A DNA stretch of 43,031 nt from Lachnospiraceae bacterium (GTDB taxonomy: Bacteria > Bacillota > Clostridia > Lachnospirales > Lachnospiraceae). The notes below the pieces were generated by a model. The model was given only the letters and a program-made list of their open reading frames with translations. It had not been told where the DNA came from and did not search any database. Positions 1 to 8,342 of the stretch are shown piece by piece. How positions within the stretch are numbered: the stretch's first letter is position 1; every line of letters begins with the position of its first letter. The position numbers and the translations under genes were made by a program. The DNA lies in assembly GCA_021202075.1 (NCBI GenBank), contig JAJQDT010000117.1, positions 9,960 through 52,990 of the forward strand, read 5' to 3'.

Positions 1-1467
1 AATCTGTGCAATCGCACCGTCATCTGATTCATTCCATTTCAGTTCAATCAGAAGTACCGGTAAGGGCGAACCTGCCCGGGGCAGATAAACCAGATCTGCA
101 TATCCATGGCCGGTAGGAAGCTCCTGAATTTCCGCATACTCGTCTATACAAACCATATACGCCGTGCGAACCACGCTTCGAAGTGCCTGTTCATTATTGT
201 AAAACAGAGGTGCAGCCGAAGACTGATGTACCGACTCGATTGCTTCTGCCACAGCATCCTCGCGCATTGCCAGTGTATCCTTTAGAAGTTGTCTGGACCG
301 CACAATCAGTCTTGCAAGTTCTACGTGTTTTTCGCTGTCTTCGATAGCGGTAATAAATTCCTGTCGGATTTCCTCATTTGGAATGCGTACCGTCTTTGTA
401 TTCCTGTCATATGCCAGGTATCCCAGATGAATCAGCAATGTAAAAACATCATCCCTGTTTTTCAGAATGCTCATGTCGTTTTGAAATTTCCGTATATTGA
501 CAGGAACATCCTGTCCGCTCAGCATACTTCTCAGAGCACTCTGAATTCCGTCAAAGTCTTCTTCTATATAAGATTTCAAAGACTCATATGTTTCTGTATT
601 CGCCCAATACGTATCATAATTACGCATGGAGATTGCCTCCATGACAGAATTCGGATTATAAACAGATCCGCTGTCATCAAACGAATATCCATCATACCAG
701 CGTTTCATATCCTCATAATTCAACTCATGTTCTTTACAGAGAGCTTTCACTTCATCTTCTGTAAAACCTACATAACAGGCCAGATTCCCAGGGTTGACCA
801 TAGTAAGCTCCAGAACATCGGTCAGGGCCGACTGTTTTCCATATTTTTTGATTGGAAGAATGCCAGTCATATATGCCACAGCAATAGCCCTGCTGGTCAC
901 CGGACTTTTGAATAAGCCCCGAAGCAGATTCAAATACTGCTCTTTCACAAGACCATTATCAGCTGCTTCTCGAAAAATCGCATCCCACTCGTCAATCAGA
1001 AAAACGAACTGCCGCCCAGTAGATTCCGCGATCTGAAAAAGCGCAGTCGGAAGATCTGTCCCGCCTTTTACCTGCGGATAATCACTGGCAAGTTCTTCGA
1101 TCACCTGGCTCTGCATCAGCAGCACAATCTGGTCTATGCTTTTGCCCTGACTGAGAAGCTGCGATATGAACCAGGTAATATCTATATAGATAACATGATA
1201 CTGATTGAGATGCGTCTTATAAGAGCCATCCCCGGCAATTTTTAAGTCCTGAAACAATTCTCCGGAATCACAGCTGTAATCATAATAAGCGCAAAGCATC
1301 TTTACCGCATAGGATTTTCCAAATCTCCTCGCACGGGTGAAACATATGAACTTTTTGGGAACATTGATCCGGCTGTTCACAAAAGAAATCATGCCGGACT
1401 TGTCCACATACTCCGCTTTCCGGATTTGTCTGAAAGCTTCTTTTCCAGGGCTATAATACAATCCCAT
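1..1467 (-). CDS. AAA-ATPase-like / PD-(D/E)XK nuclease-type protein (3' end outside window)
   Basis: I translated this from the minus strand; 489 codons are visible and the frame is open to the window edge. The N-terminus (GLYYSPGKEAFRQIRK, then YVDKS and RRFGKS) is typical of the AAA-ATPase-like family often paired with a C-terminal PD-(D/E)XK nuclease domain. FLIDEWD is the Walker B-like segment. The end visible here, with VLLIELKWNES, looks like the nuclease core E-x-K. I chose the ATG at 1465-1467 because AGGAG lies 9 nt upstream; an ATG 8 nt further upstream has no spacing. These proteins are common, multicopy and poorly understood in gut Firmicutes and Bacteroidetes. The family call is firm; the cellular role is unknown. 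Confidence 0.85.
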   Translation of the reverse strand, partial: MGLYYSPGKEAFRQIRKAEYVDKSGMISFVNSRINVPKKFICFTRARRFGKSYAVKMLCAYYDYSCDSGELFQDLKIAGDGSYKTHLNQYHVIYIDITWFISQLLSQGKSIDQIVLLMQSQVIEELASDYPQVKGGTDLPTALFQIAESTGRQFVFLIDEWDAIFREAADNGLVKEQYLNLLRGLFKSPVTSRAIAVAYMTGILPIKKYGKQSALTDVLELTMVNPGNLACYVGFTEDEVKALCKEHELNYEDMKRWYDGYSFDDSGSVYNPNSVMEAISMRNYDTYWANTETYESLKSYIEEDFDGIQSALRSMLSGQDVPVNIRKFQNDMSILKNRDDVFTLLIHLGYLAYDRNTKTVRIPNEEIRQEFITAIEDSEKHVELARLIVRSRQLLKDTLAMREDAVAEAIESVHQSSAAPLFYNNEQALRSVVRTAYMVCIDEYAEIQELPTGHGYADLVYLPRAGSPLPVLLIELKWNESDDGAIAQI

Positions 1468-1489
1468 TCCCACCATCTCCTAGGTTTTC

Positions 1490-1650
1490 ACTTACATTCG
1501 CTCCGACAGCATCCCCGCTGTGTTCATCCGTTGTATTGATTCTTAGTGTAACAGATTTTTTCAGTCTTGTCATTGATTTATTGATCGGGACAAGCCACAA
1601 ATTTTGGTCTGGCTCAAATTGAACCAGACCACTTTTTCTCTTCAGCATTC
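1490..1650. other. Intergenic segment with a GGTCTGG/CCAGACC hairpin
   Basis: There is no convincing gene. A perfect 7-bp inverted repeat GGTCTGG (1606-1612) / CCAGACC (1624-1630) separates the HTH gene from the AAA-ATPase gene. A degenerate relative of the same 25-nt motif lies at about 30418-30445. Neither strand has the T-run expected for a classical terminator directly after the stem, except a short T5 on the plus strand. Confidence 0.45.
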
Positions 1651-1654
1651 ATTA

Positions 1655-2251
1655 TCAAACTTCATTTACTTTTATGTAGTCTCTGAGATATTTCTCCCAT
1701 GAACTTTTCGTAACCCGCTTTTTCCCGGACTCCCATATTTGAAGTGTGGCGGCGGGAACCTGAATCAGCCGGGCAAAGGCTCTTTGATTCAACCCCAGAC
1801 GCTTTCGACAATCCAGAAGCATTTTCCGCTGACCGTTATACAGGAAGGAATTATATTCGTCCAGTAAATCCGTTACAGGCACATGAAACAGCTCCGCAAG
1901 CCTGTCCACGACATCACCAGGGATATAATCGGTCTCGCCGCTTTCAAATTTCGTATAATGGCCCCGCGTGATGCCAATTTTCTCCGCCACCTCTTTTTGC
2001 ATCAGACCCATGTGATGGCGGCACCACTTCAGGCGATCAGAAACACTTCCTATTTCTTCATAGCTATGGTATTGCTGATTGCAAAGCTGTGCGTCCACAA
2101 GCCGGTGCGGTACAATCAGACGGAAACGGTAGACGCATAATGGCGCATAGCGCACAATTTCGTCCTTTGTCCGGCACATCAGGTAATTATTATCCGAAAA
2201 CTGAGCAAAAATCCGCCATCTGTCTTCTCTGACTGCTTCTTTCTCACCCAA
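1655..2251 (-). CDS. Two-domain helix-turn-helix (XRE-like) protein
   Basis: 198 residues. A central XRE-type HTH (about residues 72-125: DRLKWCRHHMGLMQKEVAEKIG, then ITRGHYTKFESG) is followed by a second, shorter HTH at the C-terminus (RKRLGLNQRAFARLIQVPAATLQIWESG). The N-terminal 65 residues do not resemble a known DNA-binding fold. The protein is presumably a cytoplasmic DNA-binding regulator. The start overlaps the decayed sigma-factor fragment upstream, so the first few residues may belong to that fragment. A short stretch of a related HTH (KEIGITRGNYTRFETG) recurs as a fragment at 3150-3210, so this family was present at least twice here. Confidence 0.75.
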   Translation of the reverse strand: MGEKEAVREDRWRIFAQFSDNNYLMCRTKDEIVRYAPLCVYRFRLIVPHRLVDAQLCNQQYHSYEEIGSVSDRLKWCRHHMGLMQKEVAEKIGITRGHYTKFESGETDYIPGDVVDRLAELFHVPVTDLLDEYNSFLYNGQRKMLLDCRKRLGLNQRAFARLIQVPAATLQIWESGKKRVTKSSWEKYLRDYIKVNEV

Positions 2252-2541
2252 AAACGCGTTGGCGAGCGGATAGGTTTCTCTATGCAGCGGGCCGCATAGG
2301 TGCCCAGCCTCGCGTTCTTCTCGCTGTCAAAGGTCATCACTGCCTTGATCAGTCCAATGATTCCAATGGAAAGCAAATCATCCGAATCCAGCTCCGGCGA
2401 CTGATATTTTTTCACGATATGAGCAACCAGTCTCAGATTGTGCTCAATCAAAAGATTTCTGGCTGCCATATCCCCTTCTTTGCATCGCGCGAGAGCATAC
2501 TTCTCTTCCTCCGGAGAAAGCGGCTTTTTAAATGTTTTCAA
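2179..2541 (-). pseudogene. Truncated SigK-like sporulation sigma factor fragment
   Basis: The first ~88 residues (MKTFKKPLSPEEEKYALARC, then NLLIEHNLRLVAHIVKKYQ and DDLLSIGIIGLIKAV) match region 2 of the clostridial SigK/SigE-type sporulation sigma factors. After LGTYAARCIE the expected sequence is lost in favour of unrelated residues, and the open frame ends at 120 aa where the family has about 200-240. Region 4 is missing. The break lies near 2270-2290, just before the HTH gene. I call it a remnant, not a functional sigma factor. Confidence 0.8.
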
Positions 2542-2559
2542 AAGAGCACCCCATATCGG

Positions 2560-2841
2560 AAAAACCGCAGTTTTTATTTATTCTATGAACGGGTGCTCCA
2601 AAAAGTGCTTTTCCAGCCTTTTACGGCTCGACGCACCAAACGAAATCGTGACAGTGGCATGTCCGGAAAATTCCGGCCTTAATTATTCCGCCAAGTGCAG
2701 GTTCACCGTCTGCATAATACCACAATCAAAACAACAGCAACAATCAGAGCGGGCTGCACACCCATGCTTCCGGCCAGTTCTTCGTAGTAAAATTCAAAAA
2801 AAAAAAGCCATGTCCTGTTTTCTTCGGCCTGCAAGCTGCGC
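2560..2841 (-). pseudogene. Fragments, including the 3' end of a solute-binding protein gene
   Basis: The minus strand at about 2682-2722 closely matches the last ~40 bases of the lipoprotein gene ending at 30558 (TATTATGCAGACGGTGA and the final TAA region). Upstream of it the minus strand encodes a short run ending LIVAVVLIVVLCRR that looks like the membrane-spanning end of another protein. A run of 11 A residues lies at 2797-2807. No intact gene is visible. Confidence 0.6.
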
Positions 2842-3087
2842 TCATAAAAATGTTTCTATCGCCTGACGTCGACAGAAGTAATCACGGTACTGCTCCTGAT
2901 AGGCAAGGTGGGTGTCTTGGTGGGTGTCCATCATGTTTTTCTGGTTCTCCACCCACTTATGATTCTTTAACGTTGCAAAAACCATAAATTCCACCGTTCT
3001 GTACTCTGGTTCAGGCAGTCCTGCTTCACTCATTTCCCGGTACATACGGTCAACGCCTTCCCCAAATTCTCCGCAGGAGCTGCCCAT
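2842..3087 (-). pseudogene. C-terminal fragment of an AlbA/AAA_4-type ATP-binding protein
   Basis: The segment EFGEGVDRMYREMSEAGLPE followed by PEYRTVEFMVFATLKNHKWV is characteristic of the C-terminal part of the divergent AAA_4/AlbA_2 family ('RecG-like' transcriptional regulators), which are normally about 450-500 aa. Only about 80 residues remain, and the upstream boundary coincides with a palindromic element at 3076. A broken gene. Confidence 0.65.
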
Positions 3088-3147
3088 CGCGAAGCGATTT
3101 CAAATGGCAGCTCCGAGCTGGCAGGTGCACCGTAAGGTGCGCGTGCC
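3076..3147. repeat. Structured palindromic element (type C)
   Basis: Outer stem GGAGCTGCC (3076-3084) / GGCAGCTCC (3106-3114), inner stem ATCGC (3086-3090) / GCGAT (3094-3098), GAA loop, and a one-sided 7-nt bulge at 3099-3105. A second small hairpin GCACC/GGTGC follows at 3127-3140. It lies between two gene fragments and is related to copies at 5285 and 29984. Confidence 0.75.
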
Positions 3148-3287
3148 GATTCCCGTTTCAAACCTCGTATAATTTCCTCGCGTAATGCCAATTTCCTTCG
3201 CCACCTCTTTCACACTGTCTGTAATAACCGCATCTGTAACACTGCGATTGGAAAACTCCGGTATCATCCGCGCTCTCGGTGTTCTGT
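3100..3287 (-). pseudogene. Mosaic of HTH and solute-binding-protein fragments
   Basis: In minus-strand order, 3208-3262 matches the coding stretch SNRSVTDAVITDSVKE of the lipoprotein gene (its copy is at about 30655-30710). It runs directly into KEIGITRGNYTRFETG, a fragment of an XRE HTH domain like that of the gene at 1655-2251. The join is in frame but the product has no sensible architecture. I read it as deletion debris from duplicated genes. Confidence 0.6.
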
Positions 3288-3920
3288 TCATGATTTTCTC
3301 AGATAAATCACCAGAGAATACACGGTCGGAATCACCGCCGCCAGAATCGTTCCGGCCAGAGGCGCCGCAATGCCACCAGTAAAGACAGAAATGATCCACA
3401 GAAAACCGACAGCAACAAAAAGCCACCCTGCCAGACGATTGGTCTTGTTCCAGTTATCAGCATCCGCCAGCGTCCAGGGGAGTTTGACACCAACCGTATA
3501 ATTCTGTCTGCATTTTGGCAGATAATTACCCAGCCCGATAAGCATAACAGCCATAAAAATATCTACAGTTTTCAATACGTCCATCTTAATTCCTAGCGCA
3601 TTTGCATAAACGAGAGCGGCACAGAACCAGCTGACCGCCGGACAGATCCAGAATACCAGCATAAGTAATTTGGAATTGATTCCCTGTCTTTGGGGATCGA
3701 CAAACGTTGCAAATACGCAGAGAAGATGCACGGCCAGTAGAAAGCAAGGCAGTCCGAACACAGCAAAATACCTGTTGCTCCACCCGTCTGCCTCCCCGTT
3801 CACTCCAAAATGGATGGCCATGCTCTGCGGCAGCGCATCCCAGTTTAAAAGGCCAATCAGAATCGGCAGCAGCGTCACAATACAGGTGACTGCGATTCTG
3901 ATACGATATTTCTTTAGCAT
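3288..3920 (-). CDS. SdpI-family membrane protein
   Basis: The likely start is the ATG at 3918-3920 (MLKKYRIRI), with AGGAAAG upstream; a longer frame to 3947 has no better signal. The product is 210 aa with about six membrane segments. The N-terminal half has the DUF1648 signature (LPQSMAIHFGVNGEADGW), and the C-terminal half has the SdpI-type segment (MLIGLGNYLPKCRQNYTVGV, then KLPWTLADADNWNKT). SdpI of Bacillus protects against the SdpC toxin and sequesters the repressor SdpR. Here the ArsR-type regulator lies directly upstream on the same strand (gap about 115 bp), as in sdpRI, but no sdpC-like toxin gene is visible. Family firm; immunity role inferred. Confidence 0.88.
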   Translation of the reverse strand: MLKKYRIRIAVTCIVTLLPILIGLLNWDALPQSMAIHFGVNGEADGWSNRYFAVFGLPCFLLAVHLLCVFATFVDPQRQGINSKLLMLVFWICPAVSWFCAALVYANALGIKMDVLKTVDIFMAVMLIGLGNYLPKCRQNYTVGVKLPWTLADADNWNKTNRLAGWLFVAVGFLWIISVFTGGIAAPLAGTILAAVIPTVYSLVIYLRKS

Positions 3921-4034
3921 TTCTCTTTCCTCCCCATTTTTCCACATCCATAACTAATGCCAGGCCCTCATTTCTTTGCATTCATAACAGATGCAAAATT
4001 CTCAATTCTTTGCACTCATGGTGTTGCTATGTCC

Positions 4035-4349
4035 TCATTCCTCTGCATTTCCAGCGAGAGCCGGATCTCCCGGCAGATCAGGTGCCGGATTGCCCTGTAA
4101 ATCCGCCAGCCAGACCATGATCTCCTCCAATACAGAGGTGTTCAACTCATAATAGATATAGTTTTTGACCCGGGTCTCCTCTACCAGTCCTGCTTTCTTT
4201 AAAATACTCAGGTGGTATGAAATGGTCGCTCCGGTCATAGCAAAATGGCTCCCTATCTCCCCGGCCGAAAGGCTTTCCTTTTTTAATAATTCCAGGATGT
4301 CCCGCCGAACCGGATCCGACAAGGCCTTAAACGTTTCTGCAAAACCCAA
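4035..4349 (-). CDS. ArsR-family autorepressor, SdpR-like
   Basis: I prefer a TTG start at 4347-4349 (LGFAETFKALSDPVRRDILE): SdpR-like proteins begin at this point, and a GGGGGAG ribosome binding site lies 9 nt upstream. A longer frame to 4424 would start inside the operator/promoter. The product is 104 aa, a winged helix with recognition helix around AMTGATISYHLSILKKAGLV. The expected role is to repress its own operon with the SdpI-like protein until membrane immunity protein sequesters it. Two ATTTAG-N8-CTAAAT operators flank its promoter. Confidence 0.85.
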   Translation of the reverse strand: MGFAETFKALSDPVRRDILELLKKESLSAGEIGSHFAMTGATISYHLSILKKAGLVEETRVKNYIYYELNTSVLEEIMVWLADLQGNPAPDLPGDPALAGNAEE

Positions 4350-4370
4350 ATGCACCACGCTCCCCCTGTT

Positions 4371-4448
4371 ATTTAGATTTTTTTCTAAATACGATATATC
4401 ACACCAGTGTAGTTTTGTCAACAAATATTTAGAAAATCTTCTAAATAT
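4371..4448 (-). promoter_or_regulatory. Promoter of the sdpR-like gene bracketed by two identical operators
   Basis: Two palindromes with the same layout, ATTTAG-N8-CTAAAT, lie at 4371-4390 and 4427-4446; the second extends to perfect 10-bp arms (4425-4434 / 4439-4448). Between them, on the minus strand, are a -35 TTGACA (4416-4421) and a -10 TATATC (4393-4398), spaced 17 bp. Repression by the ArsR-family product at both sites is the simplest reading. The distal site overlaps the last codons of the gene ending at 4441. Confidence 0.75.
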
Positions 4449-5199
4449 ACAGCACCTGAAATCCTGCTTCCGTCAGACTCCTCTCTGCGGTTTCAGCATT
4501 ACTCTTTCCTTTTATCCGCAGCCAGACCAGATGCACAGAGGCTGAACTTCCATGATCAGAGAGCCATGTACGCATCTGATCCGCATCCATATAGAGGCCG
4601 TCACCGGATACCAAACCGAGAAATTCCGCTGTTTCCGCTGACAAATATCCAGAATTGCCTGCGTTGTCCGGCGCATCGGAGTTGTCTGCAGGATTGGAAT
4701 TTTCCAGTACAATCTGTGCCGTCAGGCTTTGATCTGTACTGTCAATAGACTCAGCCAGAATTTTCGACTGTCGGGCGGTGATTGCGGTTCCGTTTGCATC
4801 TGTCAGCATACTAAAGAGTTTCTCCCCGGGCAGAAGAAGCGGTACGGAGCCAAGGCTTTTTTCACCGGCAGAGCGGACAGGTTTCAGGGGAAATGTCTCC
4901 AGATCAACTCCCATCAGGGGCGTGGATATCTGCCAGTCCCCTACTGTCAGTGTGACTTCAGATTCCATGACAGTCCATAGTTCTTCAAAACCGGCAAAAC
5001 GGCACATGGATGTACAAAGTTCTGTCGTGATTTCCTGAGAAGACAGACGGACAGAAAGAAGATACGTCTGCCGTTCCTGCCATTGCTCCAGTGCAAACTG
5101 TGTCAGGAGAAAAATCAGAGCAGCCGCCGCGCCAATCACTAAAACTGCGGCAAAGATAAATGGCAGATATTTTCTTTTATCTGGTTTCCGTTTTTTCAT
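4441..5199 (-). CDS. Membrane-anchored protein of unknown function (ABC-locus member)
   Basis: 252 aa. A basic N-terminus (MKKRKPDKRK) and one membrane segment (about residues 11-33, YLPFIFAAVLVIGAAAALIF) are followed by an extracytoplasmic domain rich in Ser, Thr and acidic residues. I recognise no family. It is the last gene of the minus-strand ABC locus, about 105 bp after the secreted-protein gene, with GAAGGGAAA before the ATG. The residues GLYMDADQMRTWLSDHG may form a ligand or protein-binding helix, but that is a guess. Confidence 0.7.
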   Translation of the reverse strand: MKKRKPDKRKYLPFIFAAVLVIGAAAALIFLLTQFALEQWQERQTYLLSVRLSSQEITTELCTSMCRFAGFEELWTVMESEVTLTVGDWQISTPLMGVDLETFPLKPVRSAGEKSLGSVPLLLPGEKLFSMLTDANGTAITARQSKILAESIDSTDQSLTAQIVLENSNPADNSDAPDNAGNSGYLSAETAEFLGLVSGDGLYMDADQMRTWLSDHGSSASVHLVWLRIKGKSNAETAERSLTEAGFQVLYI

Positions 5200-5284
5200 G
5201 GCTTTCCCTTCTTTTTCTTTCTGTATGTTCGAATAAAGCTACTGATGTTTATGCCTGGGCAGGTACCGATTTTACCCATATAAG

Positions 5285-5325
5285 GAGCACCCATCGCAAA
5301 GCGATTCAAATTGGCGATTCCGATT
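5285..5325. repeat. Structured palindromic element (type C) at the end of the secreted-protein gene
   Basis: The core ATCGC-aaa-GCGAT with a tcaaatt bulge and short CC/GG closing pairs matches the element at 3076, though the outer stem is degraded. The stop codon (TGA) of the gene 5306-7447 lies within it, so the present C-terminus of that protein is element-derived. Confidence 0.6.
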
Positions 5326-7447
5326 CCACAACTGCAAGCAGATCTTCCAACTGGCGGCGTTTTTTCGTAAGTTTCCGGACAAGCGCCACAATCAAAAGCA
5401 GGAAAAACAGAATCATGAGTACAATCGTCACTGCCCACCACTGGTTTGAAGCGTCCTCTTCCTCTGCTTCAACGGAAAGCTCCACCACCTGCGGTGCTGC
5501 GATTGTCGTAGTAAACTCCTGCGTCTCGGTGTAAACTGTCCCATAAGCATCCTCCCAGGTGAGTGTAAGCGTTCCTGTTGTGGAGCCATATGCGTTTTCA
5601 GCATTTACATCTTTTGCATTTGCAGTGTCGGAGGCTTCTGCATCCTGCGATGACTCGTCATTATCGTTTAAATTGCTGACATAAATCTTAATCGTCCCGC
5701 CACTGGAAGTTCCTGCCTCCATATTTCCGGCATAGACCGTGTTCGTTGCGATAAGTCCATCCGCTTCCAGAGATACCTGTACATTGTAAACCGGCCCACG
5801 CCCGGTATTGCGGATCTCCAATGTCGCAGTTACAGTCTCCAGCGAATACACATAATCTGACAGGTTAAAATCTTCGATGGAAACCTGCGTTTCCTGGCTA
5901 ATGTCATAAAACAGTTCTTCCGAATCGCTTAAGGTAGTTCCGTCTGATGTTTCATACACAAAAGAGTAGCTTAGGGTAGTAACTTTTTGCGCAGCTGCGG
6001 CTGATGCGGCAATCGTGTTTTCCAATATGATCACTTCCTGCGGGGCAACCTGATCATAATAATAAGAGGTTGATGAAAGCGCAACGCTCTCATCTGCTGT
6101 ATTTACCGTAATTTTCAAACTGTACACTGTCTGATCATCGCTCGTATTCTGAAAGCTTGCAGTAAAGTCCATCTGCCCCCCTGCCGGAAGCTGAGTTCCG
6201 TTAAGTGAACATTCCTCCAGCAAAATATGTGGCTGGTGTTTTACCTCGCTGGCGCCGGAACCGCTGCTGTAGCTGTTTCCTGCAGAATAATAAGTTGTTC
6301 CGGAAGATTCGTCGTCGTAAGAAGAATCTGAATCCGTTTCTGTTTCAGATTCCGACTCCGTTTCTGTTTCGGCTGAGCTTTCGGATTCTGTTTCGGATTC
6401 TGTTTCAGATTCTGTCTCAGATTCCGTTTCACTTTCAGATTCCGATTCTGTCTGTGGCTCCAACTCGGGTTCTGGAATAATCACCGCGCCTGTCTCTGAT
6501 TCTGGTTCTCGATTCGTTTCACCTTCTGTTTCAGATTCCGAAGCAGGCTCTGTTTCGCTCTCTGTCTGTTGCCGGGAATCGGATTCCAAAGTCATAGTCA
6601 TTCGGCAAATCATCTCTGATTTCACACCGGAAGCAGAATAAGCGATCGCTTTCACTGTGACCGGATACTGCCCTGACCGGTAGTCATTCGCAAGTTTAAA
6701 TTCGACCTGAAACAGGTATGCATCCACACTTTCCGAAATGCCATCCGACTCAAACTGATAAGTCTGTAATGACACTTCTTCCTCATACTCCACTTTTTCA
6801 AAAGGGGAATCAGAAGTGGTTTCCACAGCCACTGTCAGTTGGTTATTCTCAACCGGGGCATCTGCCACAAATGGGATTACAAGAGAAACTGTATTTTCTT
6901 TTATTGATGGAACATATCCATCTTTATAAGATAGTTCCATCCCTTCATATACATGATCCATATCAATGAAGAGGGAAATCTGTGAAATATTTGCCTCTGC
7001 ATCCAAATTTCCAGTGTCTGCAATACCTATATTGTCAGATGCAGAAACTGTTGTGTCAGTTTCCTTATCATGCTTCGTATTTTCCCAATTGGTTATCGTA
7101 TTACTGTCAGCTTCATTATCCGTTTCTGCTCCTGTCTGGCTGGAATAAGCAGATGAATCTACAGATTCCAAAACAGAATCCTGAATATCGGAGGAAGACA
7201 CCTCTTCAATACTGTCGATTTGGATGGCCTCACCATTCTGAATCAAGCTTTGCTCGACGACGAGGTCTTCGTCATTTTGGTTTAAATTCTGTTCGGTGGT
7301 GAGGCTTTCTGTTTCCTGCGGTTCCAGCACAACCGCTTCATCAGCCAGAACAATCGAGCGGGAAGAAACTTCGGCAGAAACAAAAAACATGACCGCAAGG
7401 AAAGCTGCAAGTATCCTGTATTGTATGGTATTCATACCACTGCTCAT
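5306..7447 (-). CDS. Large secreted, membrane-anchored Ser/Glu-rich protein with CARDB/NEW3-like domains
   Basis: 713 aa. A signal peptide (IQYRILAAFLAVMFFVSAEV) and an acidic low-complexity region are followed by a first beta-rich domain (about 160-290). Next comes a long Glu-Ser-Glu-Thr repeat linker (about 295-375), then two beta-sandwich repeats resembling CARDB/NEW3 (LEECSLNGTQLPAGGQMDFT and FNLSDYVYSLETVTATLEIR). It ends with a C-terminal membrane segment (WWAVTIVLMILFFLLLIVAL) and a short basic tail. The start ATG at 7447 has AGGAGG 9 nt upstream. It is probably displayed outside the membrane and works with the ABC-2 transporter encoded upstream, as in other loci that pair COG1361-type proteins with ABC exporters. 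The last residues and stop come from a palindromic element. The substrate is unknown. Confidence 0.8.
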   Translation of the reverse strand: MSSGMNTIQYRILAAFLAVMFFVSAEVSSRSIVLADEAVVLEPQETESLTTEQNLNQNDEDLVVEQSLIQNGEAIQIDSIEEVSSSDIQDSVLESVDSSAYSSQTGAETDNEADSNTITNWENTKHDKETDTTVSASDNIGIADTGNLDAEANISQISLFIDMDHVYEGMELSYKDGYVPSIKENTVSLVIPFVADAPVENNQLTVAVETTSDSPFEKVEYEEEVSLQTYQFESDGISESVDAYLFQVEFKLANDYRSGQYPVTVKAIAYSASGVKSEMICRMTMTLESDSRQQTESETEPASESETEGETNREPESETGAVIIPEPELEPQTESESESETESETESETESETESESSAETETESESETETDSDSSYDDESSGTTYYSAGNSYSSGSGASEVKHQPHILLEECSLNGTQLPAGGQMDFTASFQNTSDDQTVYSLKITVNTADESVALSSTSYYYDQVAPQEVIILENTIAASAAAAQKVTTLSYSFVYETSDGTTLSDSEELFYDISQETQVSIEDFNLSDYVYSLETVTATLEIRNTGRGPVYNVQVSLEADGLIATNTVYAGNMEAGTSSGGTIKIYVSNLNDNDESSQDAEASDTANAKDVNAENAYGSTTGTLTLTWEDAYGTVYTETQEFTTTIAAPQVVELSVEAEEEDASNQWWAVTIVLMILFFLLLIVALVRKLTKKRRQLEDLLAVVESESPI

Positions 7448-7540
7448 ATAACGCTTCCTCCTCTTTTGGCACTTTCCGCTAGTACATTTCTCTGTCTGAT
7501 TTCGTCTGATTTTCTATACTCTCTGTAATCTCCCTCATCA

Positions 7541-7624
7541 CATGTCCATGATTTGCGAAGCAAATCATGGACGAAGGCCGAGCCATCGAGCGAAGCTCGA
7601 TTTATAATGGCGAGGCTCTCCGCA
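7541..7624. repeat. Structured palindromic element (type A) ending the ABC ATPase gene
   Basis: Minus-strand order: GAGCC, bulge, ATCGAGC-ttc-GCTCGAT, GGCTC, then CTTCGTCC, a hairpin (ATGATTTGC/GCAAATCAT) and GGAC. It provides the last codons and TAA stop of the ATPase gene (RRASPL). Near-identical copies lie at 14449 and 28093. Confidence 0.85.
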
Positions 7625-8252
7625 TCACGCCGCCATCCATCTCAAACACCCGGTCACAAAGGATACGAATATCCTCGCTGTTATGACTCGCAAGCAAGAT
7701 TGTTTTTCCCTTTTGCTTCTGGGCAAGCAGCAGTTTGCGGATCTCCGCAACGCCATGGCGGTCAAGACCGTTAAACGGTTCATCGAGGATCAGAAGCTCC
7801 GGTTCTTCCATAATTGCCTGTGCAATGCCCAGCCGCTGCCGCATCCCCAGTGAATATTTTGCGACCGGCTTTTTCAATTCCGGATCAAGGCCGACACGCT
7901 TAAGAACGGACGTAATTTCCTTTCGCCCGATCAATCCGCGCAGATCTGCCAGAATTTCCAGATTCCTCCGCCCGCTTAAATTGGAAAGAAATCCAGGTGT
8001 CTCGATGATCACACCAAGGCTCTCCGGAAAGTCTACATCATAACCAATCCGCTTCCCGTCAACTGTGATCAGCCCTTCCGTCACCGGAAGAAAACCGCAG
8101 ATACATTTCATCAGAACGGTTTTTCCGGAACCATTGTTCCCGCAGATTCCATATGTTTTTCCCCGTTCAACCGCGAAATCCAGTGGTTTTAAGACCTCCT
8201 CCGTGCCAAAACGTTTTCGTACATGGTGCAGCTGGATATAATAATCTGCCAT
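7602..8252 (-). CDS. ABC transporter ATP-binding protein
   Basis: 216 aa from MADYYIQLHHVRKRFG (ATG at 8250-8252; AAGGAG upstream). It has Walker A GNNGSGKTVL, the signature YSLGMRQRLGIA, Walker B LLILDEPFNGLD and the H-loop LLASHNSEDI, so it is a complete nucleotide-binding domain of the ABC-2/lantibiotic-immunity type. It would energise the permeases encoded just upstream (8343-9191 and 11639-12727), exporting a peptide, lipid or drug, or protecting the envelope. The normal C-terminus is slightly shortened: the last residues and stop codon are supplied by a palindromic element. Confidence 0.92.
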   Translation of the reverse strand: MADYYIQLHHVRKRFGTEEVLKPLDFAVERGKTYGICGNNGSGKTVLMKCICGFLPVTEGLITVDGKRIGYDVDFPESLGVIIETPGFLSNLSGRRNLEILADLRGLIGRKEITSVLKRVGLDPELKKPVAKYSLGMRQRLGIAQAIMEEPELLILDEPFNGLDRHGVAEIRKLLLAQKQKGKTILLASHNSEDIRILCDRVFEMDGGVMRRASPL

Positions 8253-8342
8253 GATTCGTTCACTCCTTTTGCATGACAACACATCATCAGTCGTCACTAA
8301 GCGAATGGTTACTTCATTACCTTCACAGTTACATTTTCACTT

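Noticed and set aside
289..1036. Long plus-strand frames opposite the AAA-ATPase gene
   Set aside because: They are shadows of the minus-strand coding sequence, with composition dictated by its codons.
1451..1648. 65-codon open frame upstream of the AAA-ATPase gene
   Set aside because: It runs through a hairpin and overlaps the ribosome binding site and start of the AAA-ATPase gene; no family resemblance and no ribosome binding site of its own.
6330..6460. Repetitive sequence in the secreted-protein gene mistaken for a CRISPR or minisatellite
   Set aside because: It is a degenerate Glu/Ser/Thr codon repeat inside the coding frame, with no spacers.
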